64,000 nucleotides of DNA from Halicephalobus mephisto. Taxonomy: Eukaryota > Nematoda > Chromadorea > Rhabditida > Panagrolaimidae. Both the position numbers and the translations under genes were made by a program. Of the stretch, positions 12,899 through 24,054 are shown in pieces. Below the pieces are notes generated by a model, which searched no databases, was not told the DNA's origin, and was given only the letters and a program-made list of their open reading frames with translations. Each line of letters starts with the position of its first letter. Positions within the stretch are counted from its first letter, which is position 1. Location: NCBI GenBank assembly GCA_009193035.1, contig SWDT01000008.1, positions 558,001 through 622,000 of the forward strand, in the 5' to 3' direction.

Positions 12899-14953
12899 TC
12901 ACAGCCATTGATCGAATTCGCCAGAGTTCAACAAGGACAAAGCATCTTCATGGGCATGAATCGCTCTAAGAACACATTTATCCATCCTAGCTTTTTCAAC
13001 GTCGTTGAACTCTTTGCCAGTAGAGGCTCTAGCAGAGAATATAGCTCCAGGCATGATCGTAACGTAGTCCAGATGAGCTAAAAAGACAAAATTATAAGCC
13101 TTCTTCATCTGGTTTGCAGTGAAGCCTGGATCTCTTCCCATATATTCCGTCAGTTTTCGGATGTAGAAATCGAAAATGGTCTGTTCCATCTCTCTTCTGA
13201 CATCGCCGTCGAGACTACAACTCATCAACCGAACAAAGTCAAGAAGCCAGTTGCCTTCGTGAAAGCATTGCCAATCGAGCAAAGCGGTGATTTCGTCAGT
13301 GAAATTGCCTTCTGAATCCGTCTTGAACATGATGTTTGAAGCCCAGAGGTCGGAATGAACAAGAAGAATCGGTAGTCCAATTTTCTGGAAAGATTCGAAA
13401 AAGGTGTAGTTGATAAAATCCTTATCAAAAACAATCTTTTGGATTTTTTCATTCAGGAAAAGTTTCCTCAATTCTTCCTTTCCTGTACCGACCATTTCGA
13501 TGAATCTACAAGAAAGTTCCTTAGTAGCATCGGCTTTTTCAGAGAAGATGTTTCGTTGAGAGATAAACTTGCCCCTCCACTGAGATTGGTCCAAGGAGAG
13601 GATTTTAGAGTGGAAAAATGCCAAGGCATTAATAACATTTTTGAACTGCGGAACTGTAAGAGTATTGAAGTAGTCCATGTTTTTCCCCTTGATAGATAGG
13701 TCCTCCATATGAAGACAGCCTTTGTGAACGTTTCTTACCCATCTCTTGGTGTTGTAGACTCGAGGGACGTACTTGGATATGAGTGGAGCGATGAGTTCGT
13801 AAAAGTGGCATTCGGTGTCGTGCATCTGGATCACCGACTGAGTTAGTGGATTTCCACCCTGAAGTTATGAATTATGAAAATCAGTACTGTGTATTATCAA
13901 AATTGGAACTCAGGATCCGAGGTCGAAATTTGGACTTTTCGTGCTAGGATACAAAGTCATATTGTGATTCGAGAAATCTCTACATCCAAATTTGCCAACT
14001 TCAGCGAAGGAATATTCTACAGTAAGAAAAATTCGTAAAAGCTATTTTAAGATGGAAAATCCAAATTTGGATTTCTAGACTTGACTTATTTTTTTAAATT
14101 TAATTTGGAATTAAAATTTGAAGTTTTTGTGCTGAAACATTTTCATATTTTTTTATTTTAAAAATATATTAGGTAAATTGATGAAATTTTATATTTAAAT
14201 TTTTTCGATTAAAACACAACTCAAAAGTTGTTTTAAAACAAAAAGTGCATTTTTTATGTTTAACTTTGACTCTCAATTTTGGGAGATTAAAAATGAAAAT
14301 TTTTTCGACATGAATTTTTAGGATTGTTTACACATAAAAAAGCGTAACTTTTAGACTAGCAGTAATTTCGAACTGTGACACAATCGTTATTTTTCATAAA
14401 TATTTGACATTTTTGACGAAAATTAAAAATAATAGTGACGATTTTGCATAAGTTACTGTACCAAAAGTTGCGTTTTTTGTGTTTAGAAATTTCTAGGATC
14501 TCAATTTCAGAGTTTTTGCAAAATTCTAAAAAAATCCAAATTTTCCAATGAATTTCGAAAAGGTTCTAGAAACTTCTGCAGACTACTATTTTCTATTTAA
14601 AAAAATAGTTACAAAATCAGGAAACTTACGAATTTTATGTCTTCAACATCTTTTCCCTCTGCCGTAATGGCTGCAAAGCTTTCGATTCCAGGAATCTTGA
14701 GAATCGTTGTGTAAAGTTCTTCGTTGTTTTTTCCGTCCTCCATGTGAAGCCAGATCTTCAAAACGGTGGAGAACATCCCTTTTCCGCCACTGATGTCTTT
14801 GGCTTCAAATCTCTTCAGAATTTTCGATCCATGAAGGTTCTTGAAGACTTCATCCTTCTTCATTAACGATTCCAACACCCAATGCAATGTGAATTCAGAT
14901 TCACAAAGGTTTCCATCCAAGTTAATTTCGGGGTGAACAGCGACGGTAGACAT
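12899..14953 (-). CDS. CHK-type (DUF1679-like) kinase, gene 2
   Basis: Exons on the minus strand are 14953-14630 and 13858-12899, joined in phase 0, giving 427 residues, the same length as gene 1. It keeps the ISGGKGMFSTVLK loop and ALLDWQ. The catalytic loop reads VHSDLWASN where gene 1 has VHADLWASN; the position is variable in the family. A short divergent patch, ADATKELSCRF against METAKVMALRF, and about 20 other changes separate the proteins. The 771-bp intron contains a family A MITE module (14331-14484) that gene 1 lacks, so the insertion followed duplication or was erased from the other copy. The role is probably small-molecule phosphorylation, as for gene 1. Confidence 0.9.
14331..14484 (-). 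mobile_element. MITE family A, single module in kinase intron
   Basis: Begins CACATAAAAAAGCGTAAC and ends GTTGCGTTTTTTGTGTT, with the core TTTTTGACGAAAATTAAAA between. The ends are imperfect inverted repeats. It accounts for part of the length difference between the introns of the two kinase genes. Confidence 0.7.
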
Positions 14954-15075
14954 CGTTCAGACAAAAATCGGAAGTTTGATGAAACTAAATTCAGTTTGCA
15001 ATGTACTGGTCTTTAAAAGGAGAAAAATATCTGAAAAAACAGGTTTTTAGTGTATTTGATTTATCATTGATCATA

Positions 15076-16535
15076 AAAAAAAACGTAATTTTTGATCAGA
15101 TAAAAGTAGAATCGTTACTGTTAGGTTAGAATCTTGGGCACAAATGTCAAATATTTATGAAAAATAACAATTATGTCAAATTTCGTAATTAGTACTGGTC
15201 TAAAAGTTATCTTTTTTTATATATAAAGTTGACTATTTTTTATTAACTTCAATGTAAAAAAAACTTAACTTTTAATTTAGTAAAATAAAAATCGTCTTTA
15301 TTGTTTTAATTTTGATCATAAATGTCGAATGTTCGTAAAAAATAACGACTGTGTTTAATTTTGTTACAGTTCGCAACTACTACAGGACCAACGATTGCAC
15401 TTTTGTGTGTAGTTGGCTCTTCCTTTTTTAATTCACTAAGATACATAAAAAAACTTAATCTTTAGTCCAGTAAAAATAAAAATCGTCACTATTATTTTTA
15501 ATTTTAGTCATAAATGTCGAATATTCATGGAAAATAACAATTATGTCAAATTTCGTAATTAGTACTGGTTTAAAAGTTATCTTTTTTTATATATAAAGTT
15601 GATTTTTTTTATTAACTTCAATATAAATAAAAACTTAACTTTCAATTTAGTAAAATAAAAATCGCCACTATTATTTTTAATTTTAGTCACAAATGTCGAA
15701 TATTTATGAAAAATAACGATTATGTCAAATTTCGTAATTAATATGAGATCAACAGTTGCACTTTTTTGTGTAACTAATTTTTATTTTTTAATTAACTTCA
15801 ATGTAAAAAAACTTAACTTTTAATTTAGTAAAAATAAAAATCGCCACTATTTTGTTTTAATTTTGATCATAAATGTCGAATGTTCGTAAAAAATAACGAC
15901 TGTGTTTAATTTTGTTACAGTTCGCAATTACTACAGGACCAACGATTGCACTTTTGTGTGTAGTTGGCTCTTCCTTTTTCAATTCACTAAGATACATAAA
16001 AAAACTTAATCTTTAGTCCAGTAAAAATAAAAATCGCCACTGTTATTTTTAATTTTAGTCACAAATGTCGAATATTCATGGAAAATAACAATTATGTCAA
16101 ATTTCGCAATTAATACTAGTCTAAAAGTTATCTTTTTTTATATATAAAGTTGACTCTTTTTTATTAACTTCAATATAAAAAAAACTTAACTTTCAATTTA
16201 GTAAAATAAAAATCGTCACTATTATTTTTAATTTTAGTCACAAATGTCGAATATTTATGAAAAATAACGATTATGTTAAATTTCGTAATTAATATGAGAT
16301 CAACAGTTGCACTTTTTTGTGTAACTAATTTTTATTTTTTAATTAACTTCAATATAAAAAAACTTAATTTTTAATTTAGTAAAATAAAAATCGTCACTAT
16401 TATGTTTCAATTTTAATCATAAATATCGAATATTTATGAAAAATAACGATTGTGTTCATTTTTGTTATATTTCGTAATTGCTACGAAATCAACGATTGTA
16501 CTTTTTTGTGCAATTTTATTATTTTTCAAAAATAA
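15076..16535. repeat. satellite with ~550-bp higher-order repeat of three ~180-bp monomers
   Basis: Eight monomers start with (A)AACTTAA motifs at about 15086, 15264, 15454, 15634, 15812, 16005, 16185 and 16363, so lengths are about 178, 190, 180, 178, 193, 180 and 178. Monomers three apart are much more alike than neighbours. For example AGTTGGCTCTTCCTTTTT occurs only at 15410 and 15963, 551-553 bp apart. Each monomer resembles the family A MITE module (CTTAACTTTTAATTTAGTAA, then TTTTAATTTTAGTCACAAAT), so the array seems to have been built by tandem amplification of that element. It lies directly upstream of the first Hsp70-like gene. Confidence 0.85.
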
Positions 16536-16650
16536 TAAAGTGAAAATTTTTGGCTAAATGCTGTGAACGAAAAAGAAAGAAGAAATCTATCATTGATAAC
16601 GTTTATGATATTTATAAAATTGAAAAAATTTTTTTTCAATTTTTCAGATC

Positions 16651-19600
16651 ATGTCAACTGTAGCAGTTTATCTAATTAATAGTACCGGAATTTGTTTGGA
16701 GAAATACGGTGGACGTCGGCAACTTTTATATATTCCAAAAGAGAAAATCAAAAGTATGTTGATTCATATATCGTTAAGTATATTTCATATATCAATGTCT
16801 TTTTTTACGTATGTTTATTCTTGTTCATATATCATTTTATATTTTTTATAAAGTTTTTGATGTTTTTATATATCAATACCTATTACTTATATTATTAATT
16901 ATTTTATGTTGTTCATATATCATTTTATATTTTTTATAAAGTTTTTGATGTTTTTATATATCAATATTTATTATTTATATATCATTAATTATTTTATATT
17001 GTTCATATATCATTTTATATTTTTTATAAAGTTTTTGATGTTTTTATATATCAATACCTATTATTTATATTATTAATTATTTTATGTTGTTCATATATTA
17101 TTTTATATTTTTTATAAATTTTCTAATGTTTTTATATATCAATATTTATTATTTATATATCATTAATTATTTTATATATGATTATATATTATTCATGTAT
17201 TTTTCCTTTCTGTTCATATATCAACGTCTGTTATTTATACATCTTTATTTATTTTCATTTATGATCACTTTTTGTTCATATATTGTTACTTCTTTTTATA
17301 TGTAATTATATAATTTTCATTTATGTTTTAGATTTATATATAGTTGTAGATTATTGATATATCACTGTGTATTTTTCGAATATTTTTTAGATTTACATAG
17401 TTGTAGATTATTGATATATTACTGCATATTTCTCATATATGAAAACTAAATTTCAGAACTTCCTCCATATGCTAAACACAATAGGAATTGCTTCAGAGAC
17501 CGTGCTGTTGATACATTTAAACTTTTGGGATCTAAAGTGGACGTCATGGTCATCCTGAATGCCAATAATGCTCCCCAAGAAACGGTTCAATTAGTCGCCG
17601 AAGCCGCTGAAAATTATGCAAATTCTGTTGTTGTCATCAGCAGTGCCATGGCGAAGTTGTCGAAAATTTTGGTAAATATGTCCAAGGAGAGAATTCCGGA
17701 AAATGGAACTCTTCACGTGACGACCTTGTGTGCTACTTTCCAGAATCCTGATGACAAAAATTCGGATTTTTTTGTTCTTCGAAAAAAAAATTCAAATTTC
17801 GAAATTGTTAAATATGATTTTGGAGAATTTAAAATCGAAAATTTAAAAAAAAAATATGATTGTTTTTGTTTCATATATCACAATTCAATCGTCGGATTCG
17901 TGGATGGAATTTCCGAAAATTTGCATAATTTTTTTCGACAACCGTTTTCGAAATACGATCGTATGCTCATCGACGGCGCTTTCGTTAAAGGATTTAATCG
18001 TCTGGGATATTATCCAGAATCCACAATTACCGATTTCAGTCACGGAATCGAAGCTAAATTTAAATCAAATTTTCAAACATGTTCGAAAATTTTAATAAAT
18101 CCAGGAACTGCGCTGCCCGTGGACGTTTGTGGAATTCCGAAAAATTTTTCGCTTTATTATTTTCCTGAAATTATCCACGAATACGGAAAACTGACTTTAA
18201 AATCCAAATTTTTTTTACAAGAAAAATTTTATTTCGAATCTGGTGGAAAATTAATTTTTTGGATTAATCCTCAAGGAATCCTAAAAAAAGAAAAAATTCC
18301 ATCTGATCCGGTTTCTGACGACTGGACGATTCTGGAAACTCCTAAAATCCAACATCCCGAAAGCAACTTCATTGAACAATCCCCGGAGTACCCGTTCCCC
18401 GAAAATTCGAAATTGATTCTTTGCATCGACATGGATTCTGGATATTTCCTCTTCCAAGATTTCCAAAATCCCGGAAAATTCTCTATCAAACGATTTTGGA
18501 CTGGAACTTGTAAGTTTTTAAGTTTTTCATATATAAAAACTAACTTTCATATATAAATTTTTAACTTTCATATATCAAAAATCGATTTTCATCTATAAAA
18601 ACTGATTTTCATATATCAAATTTTAATTTTCATATATCAAAAATCGATTTTCATCTATAAAAACTAATTTACATATATCAAATTTTAATTTTCATATATC
18701 AAAAATCGATTTTCATCTATAAAAACTGATTTTCATATATCAACTTTTAATTTTCATATATCAAAAGTCGATTTTCATCTATAAAAAATGATTTTCATAT
18801 ATCAAATTTCAATTTTGCTTCTCATATATTAATTTTCATATATCAATTTTAACTTTCATATATCGAAATTTTGTTTCAGCTCAAATGACGAAGAAATGCT
18901 GCAACTTCATAATCAAAAATCTTCCAAAAAATGTTAATTTTGAAGTAATCTATATTATTGGAAATTTTGATGAAAAACAACTTCGAAATTTTGAAGAATT
19001 AAATTTTTCTTGCGAAATTTTTAAAACTATTTCGAAATCGGACGCGGAGATAATGTACGTCGTCCGGTACTTAGGAAAAAAGTTCGGAAATGGACAGACA
19101 TTACTACTTAGTATATCCAGGGACAACTTCGATGTCGATGATCATTATATAGAAAACCGGAAAACCGAAAACGTAATTCTTGATTCCGAAGAATACAAAA
19201 ATTCCCGGCAATTTTTCGATTTAAAAATGAAAATCAACCTGAAAACAGACAGAAAACCAGAAGAGGACTTCAGAAGCGACTCTGGCACATCTGCGGAATC
19301 AGACGGACCAGACGACGCTCTCGAAGTCTCTCCAGAAGGACTGAGACTCTTCGGCGCTTTGGCGGATTCTCTTTTTTTTGTGAAACTCTGTCCTTATGTC
19401 GGGTTATCTCCGGATAATCCCAAACCCATCTTTCTGACTTTGGAAGACAGAAGTATTAAAATCGAAATCATGAAAAACGGAGTGAAGACAATTTTGAAAG
19501 ACGTCAACAACCAAGAATCAACTCCGATGTACTTTTCTATTGTACAAAACCAAATTTCTGTCGGTGAATTTGCAAAAAGGAGCATTAAAGACCATCCAAA

Positions 19601-20412
19601 ATCTGTCGTCTACGGTTTGTTTCACTTTTCATATATGAACTTTTAATTTTCATATATCAAAATGAACTTTCGTGTATCAGAAATCAACTTTCATATATCA
19701 AAAGTCAATTTTCATATATAAAAATTACCTTTCGTGTATCAAATTTCAATTTTCATATATCAGAAATCAACTTTCATATATCAAAATGAACTTTCATTTA
19801 TCAGAAATCAACTTTAATGTATCAAAAGTCAATTTTCATATATCAAAATGAACTTTCGTGTATCAGAAATCAACTTTCATATATCAAATTTTAATTTTCA
19901 TATATAAAAATTACCTTTCATATATCAAATTTCAATTTTCATATATCAGAAATCAACTTTCATATATCAAAATGAACTTTCATTTATCAGAAATCGACTT
20001 TAATATATCAAATTTTAATTTTCATATATCAAAATTACCTTTTGTGTATCAAAATTCAATTTTCATATATTAGTTTTAACTCAATTTTTTAGATATCTTA
20101 AAATATATCCAGAAACCCTTATATGAAGTCAACATTGATCCAGAGTGGGGATTTTCTTTAGTTGCCAACCCAGAATCAGAATTGCTCCCTTGTCTTCTCG
20201 AAATGGATACTTCCTGGGGTAGAAGACAGATGTCTCCAGAATTAGTCCTCCAATGTATGGTAATCGCCGTTCTGAAGTGTGTCAGTCGGAAAATCAGAAT
20301 ATCAAAAATTTACATCAAGTACCCGAAGAACCTCAACCTCAACGGAGTAATTTCAGAAGCTGTTCGATTTTTGGGTAAAAATTGGTTCCAGATACAAGTA
20401 GAGAAATGTTAA
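16651..20412 (+). CDS. divergent, rearranged Hsp70-like protein A
   Basis: Exons 16651-16753, 17457-18509, 18880-19614 and 20093-20412 join in frame to give 736 residues. The acceptor TTTTTCAG sits three bases before the ATG, so the 5' end may be trans-spliced. Residues about 50-250 resemble Hsp70 lobe II: VDVMVILNANNAPQETVQL stands for the AVVTVPAYFND...QATKDA strand, FSHGIEAKF and ILINPGTALP for TPLSLGIE and RNTTIP. GKLIFWINPQGILKK matches the substrate-domain FDIDANGILNV. The C-terminal third resembles lobe I: STPMYFSIVQ, HPKSVVYGDILKYIQ and MSPELVLQCMV stand for TPSYVAF, NTVFDAKRLIG and PEEVSSMVL. It then ends inside what would be lobe II. The middle may hold another lobe-II fragment. The ATP-binding DLGTT and DLGGGT loops are not preserved, so ATPase activity is doubtful. 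The function is unknown. Confidence 0.72.
16770..17450. repeat. TTCATATATCA intronic repeat, intron 1 of Hsp70-like A
   Basis: The 703-bp intron is built from blocks such as GTTCATATATCATTTTATAT, TTTTTTATAAAGTTTTTGAT and TTTTTATATATCAATA. The larger block repeats about three times at ~120 bp spacing between 16830 and 17140. Confidence 0.75.
18520..18870. repeat. TTCATATATCAA minisatellite, intron 2 of Hsp70-like A
   Basis: Nearly the whole intron is units such as TTTTCATATATCAAA and TTTTCATCTATAAAAA, with combined blocks of about 60 bp repeating several times. The same short unit makes up intron 3, suggesting that the motif spreads between introns of one gene. Confidence 0.8.
19620..20085. 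repeat. TTCATATATCAA minisatellite, intron 3 of Hsp70-like A
   Basis: About 460 bp of CTTTCATATATCAAAATGAA, TTTCATTTATCAGAAATC and ATTTTCATATATAAAAATTA units. One frame is open across much of it, which explains a spurious Tyr/Ile-rich ORF at 19858-20073. Confidence 0.8.
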
Positions 20413-20454
20413 ACATTACAAGTTTTTTGAAATAATTTATATAAGAAATCTTCA

Positions 20455-20930
20455 AGTATATCAATCTAGTCCAAAAAATTTGTTTTGAATGTAAGTAATG
20501 AAAAACTAATAAAAATTATAGATATTTAGAAGCAATTCATATATCAAAAACTTTCAAAATTGTCAACTAAATTGAAAAAATCGGTTTTAGACACATAAAT
20601 AAAAATTAAAAGCAATTCATATATCAAAAACTTTCGAAATTGTCAACTAAATTGAAAAAATCCGTTTCAAATATATATAAATGAAAATTAAAAGTAATTC
20701 ATATATCAAAAACTTTCGAAATTGTCAACTAAATAAAAAAAATCGGTTTCAGATATATATAAATAAAAATTAATAAAAATTAAAAGTATTTTTTTAACTA
20801 ATTGATATATGGAAAATTTTTAGATGTATCAGTGTAATCAAACAAGTTGATTTTAGAAATGTTTAGACAGAAATTAATAAAAATTATATATAATATTTTA
20901 AAATAATTGATATATGAGGAAGTTTTGTGC
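20455..20930. repeat. ~80-bp tandem repeat between the Hsp70-like genes
   Basis: The unit holds AAAAGCAATTCATATATCAA, AAACTTTCGAAATTGTCAAC and TAAATTGAAAAAATCGGTTT and occurs about four times with decay at the 3' end. It also carries the CATATATCAA motif of the neighbouring introns. Confidence 0.7.
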
Positions 20931-21057
20931 AGTTTTATCAATTTCCATGACAACTCCAGCGCGAAAGCCACACCTGTTCGTTTTTGTTCGTCGATTCCTT
21001 ATTTATTTAATTTTTAACTTTTTATATTTTTAATTTTCTTATTTATATTATTCCACA

Positions 21058-23885
21058 ATGTCTGTTGCTACTTACCTCATCGGAAGCCTGAGTATTCGAC
21101 ATCAAGGCCGAAACGAGACCCGCGCAACTTCCATTTCGTTGCCTAATCCACGTGCCTATTATGGTTCGTTTCTGCTTTTAAATTTAACTTTTCATATATC
21201 AATTTTCACTTTCAGGTCATCACAGCCCAAAAATATTGTATATTAGATGTTTGGAGTGCTTCAAATTGCTTCCAGAAAAGGTGGACTGTCTGGTAATCGT
21301 GAATGCAAATTTGTCTTCTCTCGCGATCACGAAGATGGTCGTTGATGAAGCTAGGAATTTTTCGAAGAAAGTTGTAGTTATATCTGCTACTGTAGCGAGG
21401 ATAATGAAGGTAGTTAAAGATGCAGACATCATGGGAGTACGGTCGGGCGATTATCTGCTGATGATATCTCCGTTCCAAAAAACCGCGGAATTTATCTTGT
21501 TGGAAAAAAACCCGGACAAGTTCAGACCTGTTCTGAGAGAGGTCGGGAGGATCGAGGATATCATTATTGACACAGATAGGATTCAAAAAAGAGAAAAACC
21601 GGATTTTACGGCTGTGGTTTATCAGGAAGATAATGATCAAAATCCCATTCAGATTTTTCATCGATTTCCCAACGTCAAATTGATTCCTTATGAAAAATTT
21701 TTCTGGCTAATCTGTCACGGAGGTATTGAGAAAGGTTTCCGATCCATTGGCATGTTCCCAACGAAAGACGTGGTGAATTTCTCTCCGGGATTCGACGCTT
21801 ACATATATCAGGATCCCACGCGATACGAGCTGGTGCCCTTCGGGACCGAGTTCCCCTTCAACATGAAGCCCTATTACATCCAAAATAATCACTTTCAACA
21901 CCAAGTAAGTAGTTTTCAGGATTTTTAGAAGAATCCTGAAGTTGTAGAATTTTACAGAAGCTTCTGGATGATTTTGGGATCTTGTAGTTTTCAGAATCGT
22001 TCAGAAATAGAAGATTCTGGAGCACTTAAGAAATTTGTCAGAATTATAGAATTTTTTGGAATCCATGGGAATCTAAGATTCTGAAATTTTTGGAAATTTT
22101 ATAGAAGCTTCTGAATGATTTCAAAAATTTACTACTTTTTAGAATCTAGTATATGCTTCTGAGAAATTCTAGAATCTTCCAGAATTTATTAGAAGTCTAC
22201 AGAATCCAGTAGAAGACTCTGAAATTTTTGAAAATTTTCTAAATGATTTAAAAATTTACTAGTTTTTAGAATCTGAGAATTTATTAGAAATTTCTAAAAT
22301 TCTAAAAATTTTTTTTGAGGAAATTTTGTAAAAAATGAATTTATTTTTTGAATAATATTATTTTTCAGATCCACTTTGCCCCAGAACCGATTGAAAAACA
22401 AAATGAAATCATCATGGTTTCAGAATCCATATGTGGAAGCAGACTGTTCTCTCCCCGAGAAGTTAACCAAGTCGTGGTTTACTTCGACGAAAACGGGATT
22501 CCTCAACCAGGTGACATCAACGGAATTGTTGATTCTTGCGATCACATTTCTGCGACTCCTTCGTCATCGACAAGTACTCCAGGAGATTCTACTTCAGGAG
22601 ACTCTGCCTCAAGATACTCTACTACAAGATTATTCCCTTCAGGAGATTCTACTCCAAGGAATTCTGTCACAGAATATTCTATTCCAAGAGTTTCTCCCTC
22701 AGGAGATTCTACTTCAGGAAACTCTGCCTCGAGATACTCTACTTCAAGATTATCCCCTTCAGGAGACTCTGCCTCAAGATACTCTACTACAAGATTATTC
22801 CCTTCAGGAGATTCTACTCCAAGGAATTCTGTCACAGAATATTCTATTCCAAGAGTTTCTCCCTCAGGAGATTCTACTTCAGGAAACTCTGCCTCGAGAT
22901 ACTCTACTACAAGATTATCCCCTTCAGGAGACTCTATCCCAAGATTTTCTCCCACAATGTACTCTACTTCTAGATCTTTCCCCTCAGGATACTCCACTCC
23001 TAGATCCTCTGTCTCCGTGAGATCCTTGGATTACGATGTCACTAGGAGGTTTAATGAAGTCCGAATTTCTGAAGACGTTTTAAATACATCTTGCGGTATA
23101 AGAAGCGAACCTCCAGAAGACCCTCTTCCTGAATTTAATTTAAGTAATGCAAAAAAAACATATTTACCTGAATTCGAAAAAGACGGAATTCGGATCGTTC
23201 TTAGATTAGACGGATTCTGTGGGATTACTGTAACGAAAAATGGAAAAACGGAAATGTTCAAAAAAAATGAACAGGACGACGATTGGATACCTATGTACAT
23301 TTCGTTAAAATCCGGAGCTCCAAACGTGGGTGGAGTCGCTCTCGAAGATTACAAAACAGATCCTCAAGCTGTTATTTTCGGTCAGTTTTTACTTAAAAAT
23401 AATTTCAATTATATTTTTTCTACAAAAAATTATTTTTATATTTAAAAAAAATTAAATTCTTGTATTTTTTTAGGAAAATAATTTTAATTTCTAGATCTTT
23501 TTAGAGAAATTTAATTTTTTTAAATAATTTTAATTTCTAGATCTTTTTAGAAGAATTTAATTATTTTAAATAATTTTTATTTCTAGATCTTTTTAAATTT
23601 CTCGGACGGAAATTTTCCGAAATTATCGTGGATCCGCAGTGGAAATTTGAATTAATTCCTCAAGAAAACGAAAACTTTTTAATAAAAGTAAAAACTTCAA
23701 AAGGCGATAAAGAACTAGATCCAGAACTCATCCTTGCTATCGTCTTGAAATCCCTGAAGCTGCTTGCTGAAGTTAACCTTGGCCAGAATCGGATCGAAGT
23801 GAAGACGGATTTCGATTTGACGGAGGAACTGAAAAAAATTTTAGAAAACGGGTGCAAAAAAATCGGTCTTGTTTTTGATCAGTGA
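21058..23885 (+). CDS. divergent, rearranged Hsp70-like protein B
   Basis: Exons 21058-21163, 21216-21904, 22369-23380 and 23587-23885 join in frame to give 701 residues. It is a paralogue of protein A: similar exon order, phase-1 first introns, and a phase-1 intron at the same site (VIFG/DLFKFLG here, VVYG/DILKYIQ there). The first half resembles Hsp70 lobe II (VDCLVIVNANLSS, GGIEKGFRSIGMFP, FSPGFDAYI) and substrate domain (VVVYFDENGIPQPG). A repetitive Ser-rich linker follows. The last ~190 residues resemble lobe I: GFCGITVTKNGKTE, WIPMYISLK, AVIFGDLFKFLGRKFSE, DPELILAIVLKSLKLLAEVNLG. The protein ends where lobe II should begin. The Hsp70 phosphate loop DLGTT is replaced by LRLDGFCG, so nucleotide hydrolysis is unlikely. 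The function is unknown; a scaffold or pseudo-chaperone role is a guess. Confidence 0.72.
22560..23020 (+). repeat. in-frame Ser/Thr-rich minisatellite in Hsp70-like B
   Basis: Units of four codons, of the type SGDS, PRNS, SRYS, TTRL, are stacked into a larger block. A 168-bp (56-codon) segment beginning GCCTCAAGATACTCTACTAC at about 22605 is repeated at about 22773 almost without change. The length is a multiple of three, so variation in copy number would not break the frame. It links the two Hsp70-like parts. Confidence 0.85.
23470..23592 (+). repeat. triplicated 3' splice site in Hsp70-like B intron 3
   Basis: The segment ATTTCTAGATCTTTTTA occurs three times, near 23491, 23535 and 23580, at ~45 bp spacing. 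Only the last copy continues into the open frame (CTAG then ATCTTTTTAAATTTCTC). The upstream copies are potential decoy acceptors. Confidence 0.7.
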
Positions 23886-24054
23886 ATTTCCTCATTAAAG
23901 TTTAAAATTCTATAAAATTTAATTTTTCCGAAATTCAGTAGATTCTGACAATTTAAAAAAGCAAAATTTTTGAAATATCTTGAAAACCTTGAATTCTAAA
24001 ATCTCCAAAAAATCCCAAAATTCGTGTCAAGACGATTTCGTTGCAATTTTTATT

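Noticed and set aside
22376..22997. Several long overlapping ORFs on both strands
   Set aside because: They are shadows of the coding minisatellite of Hsp70-like B; a 12-bp unit leaves several frames open.
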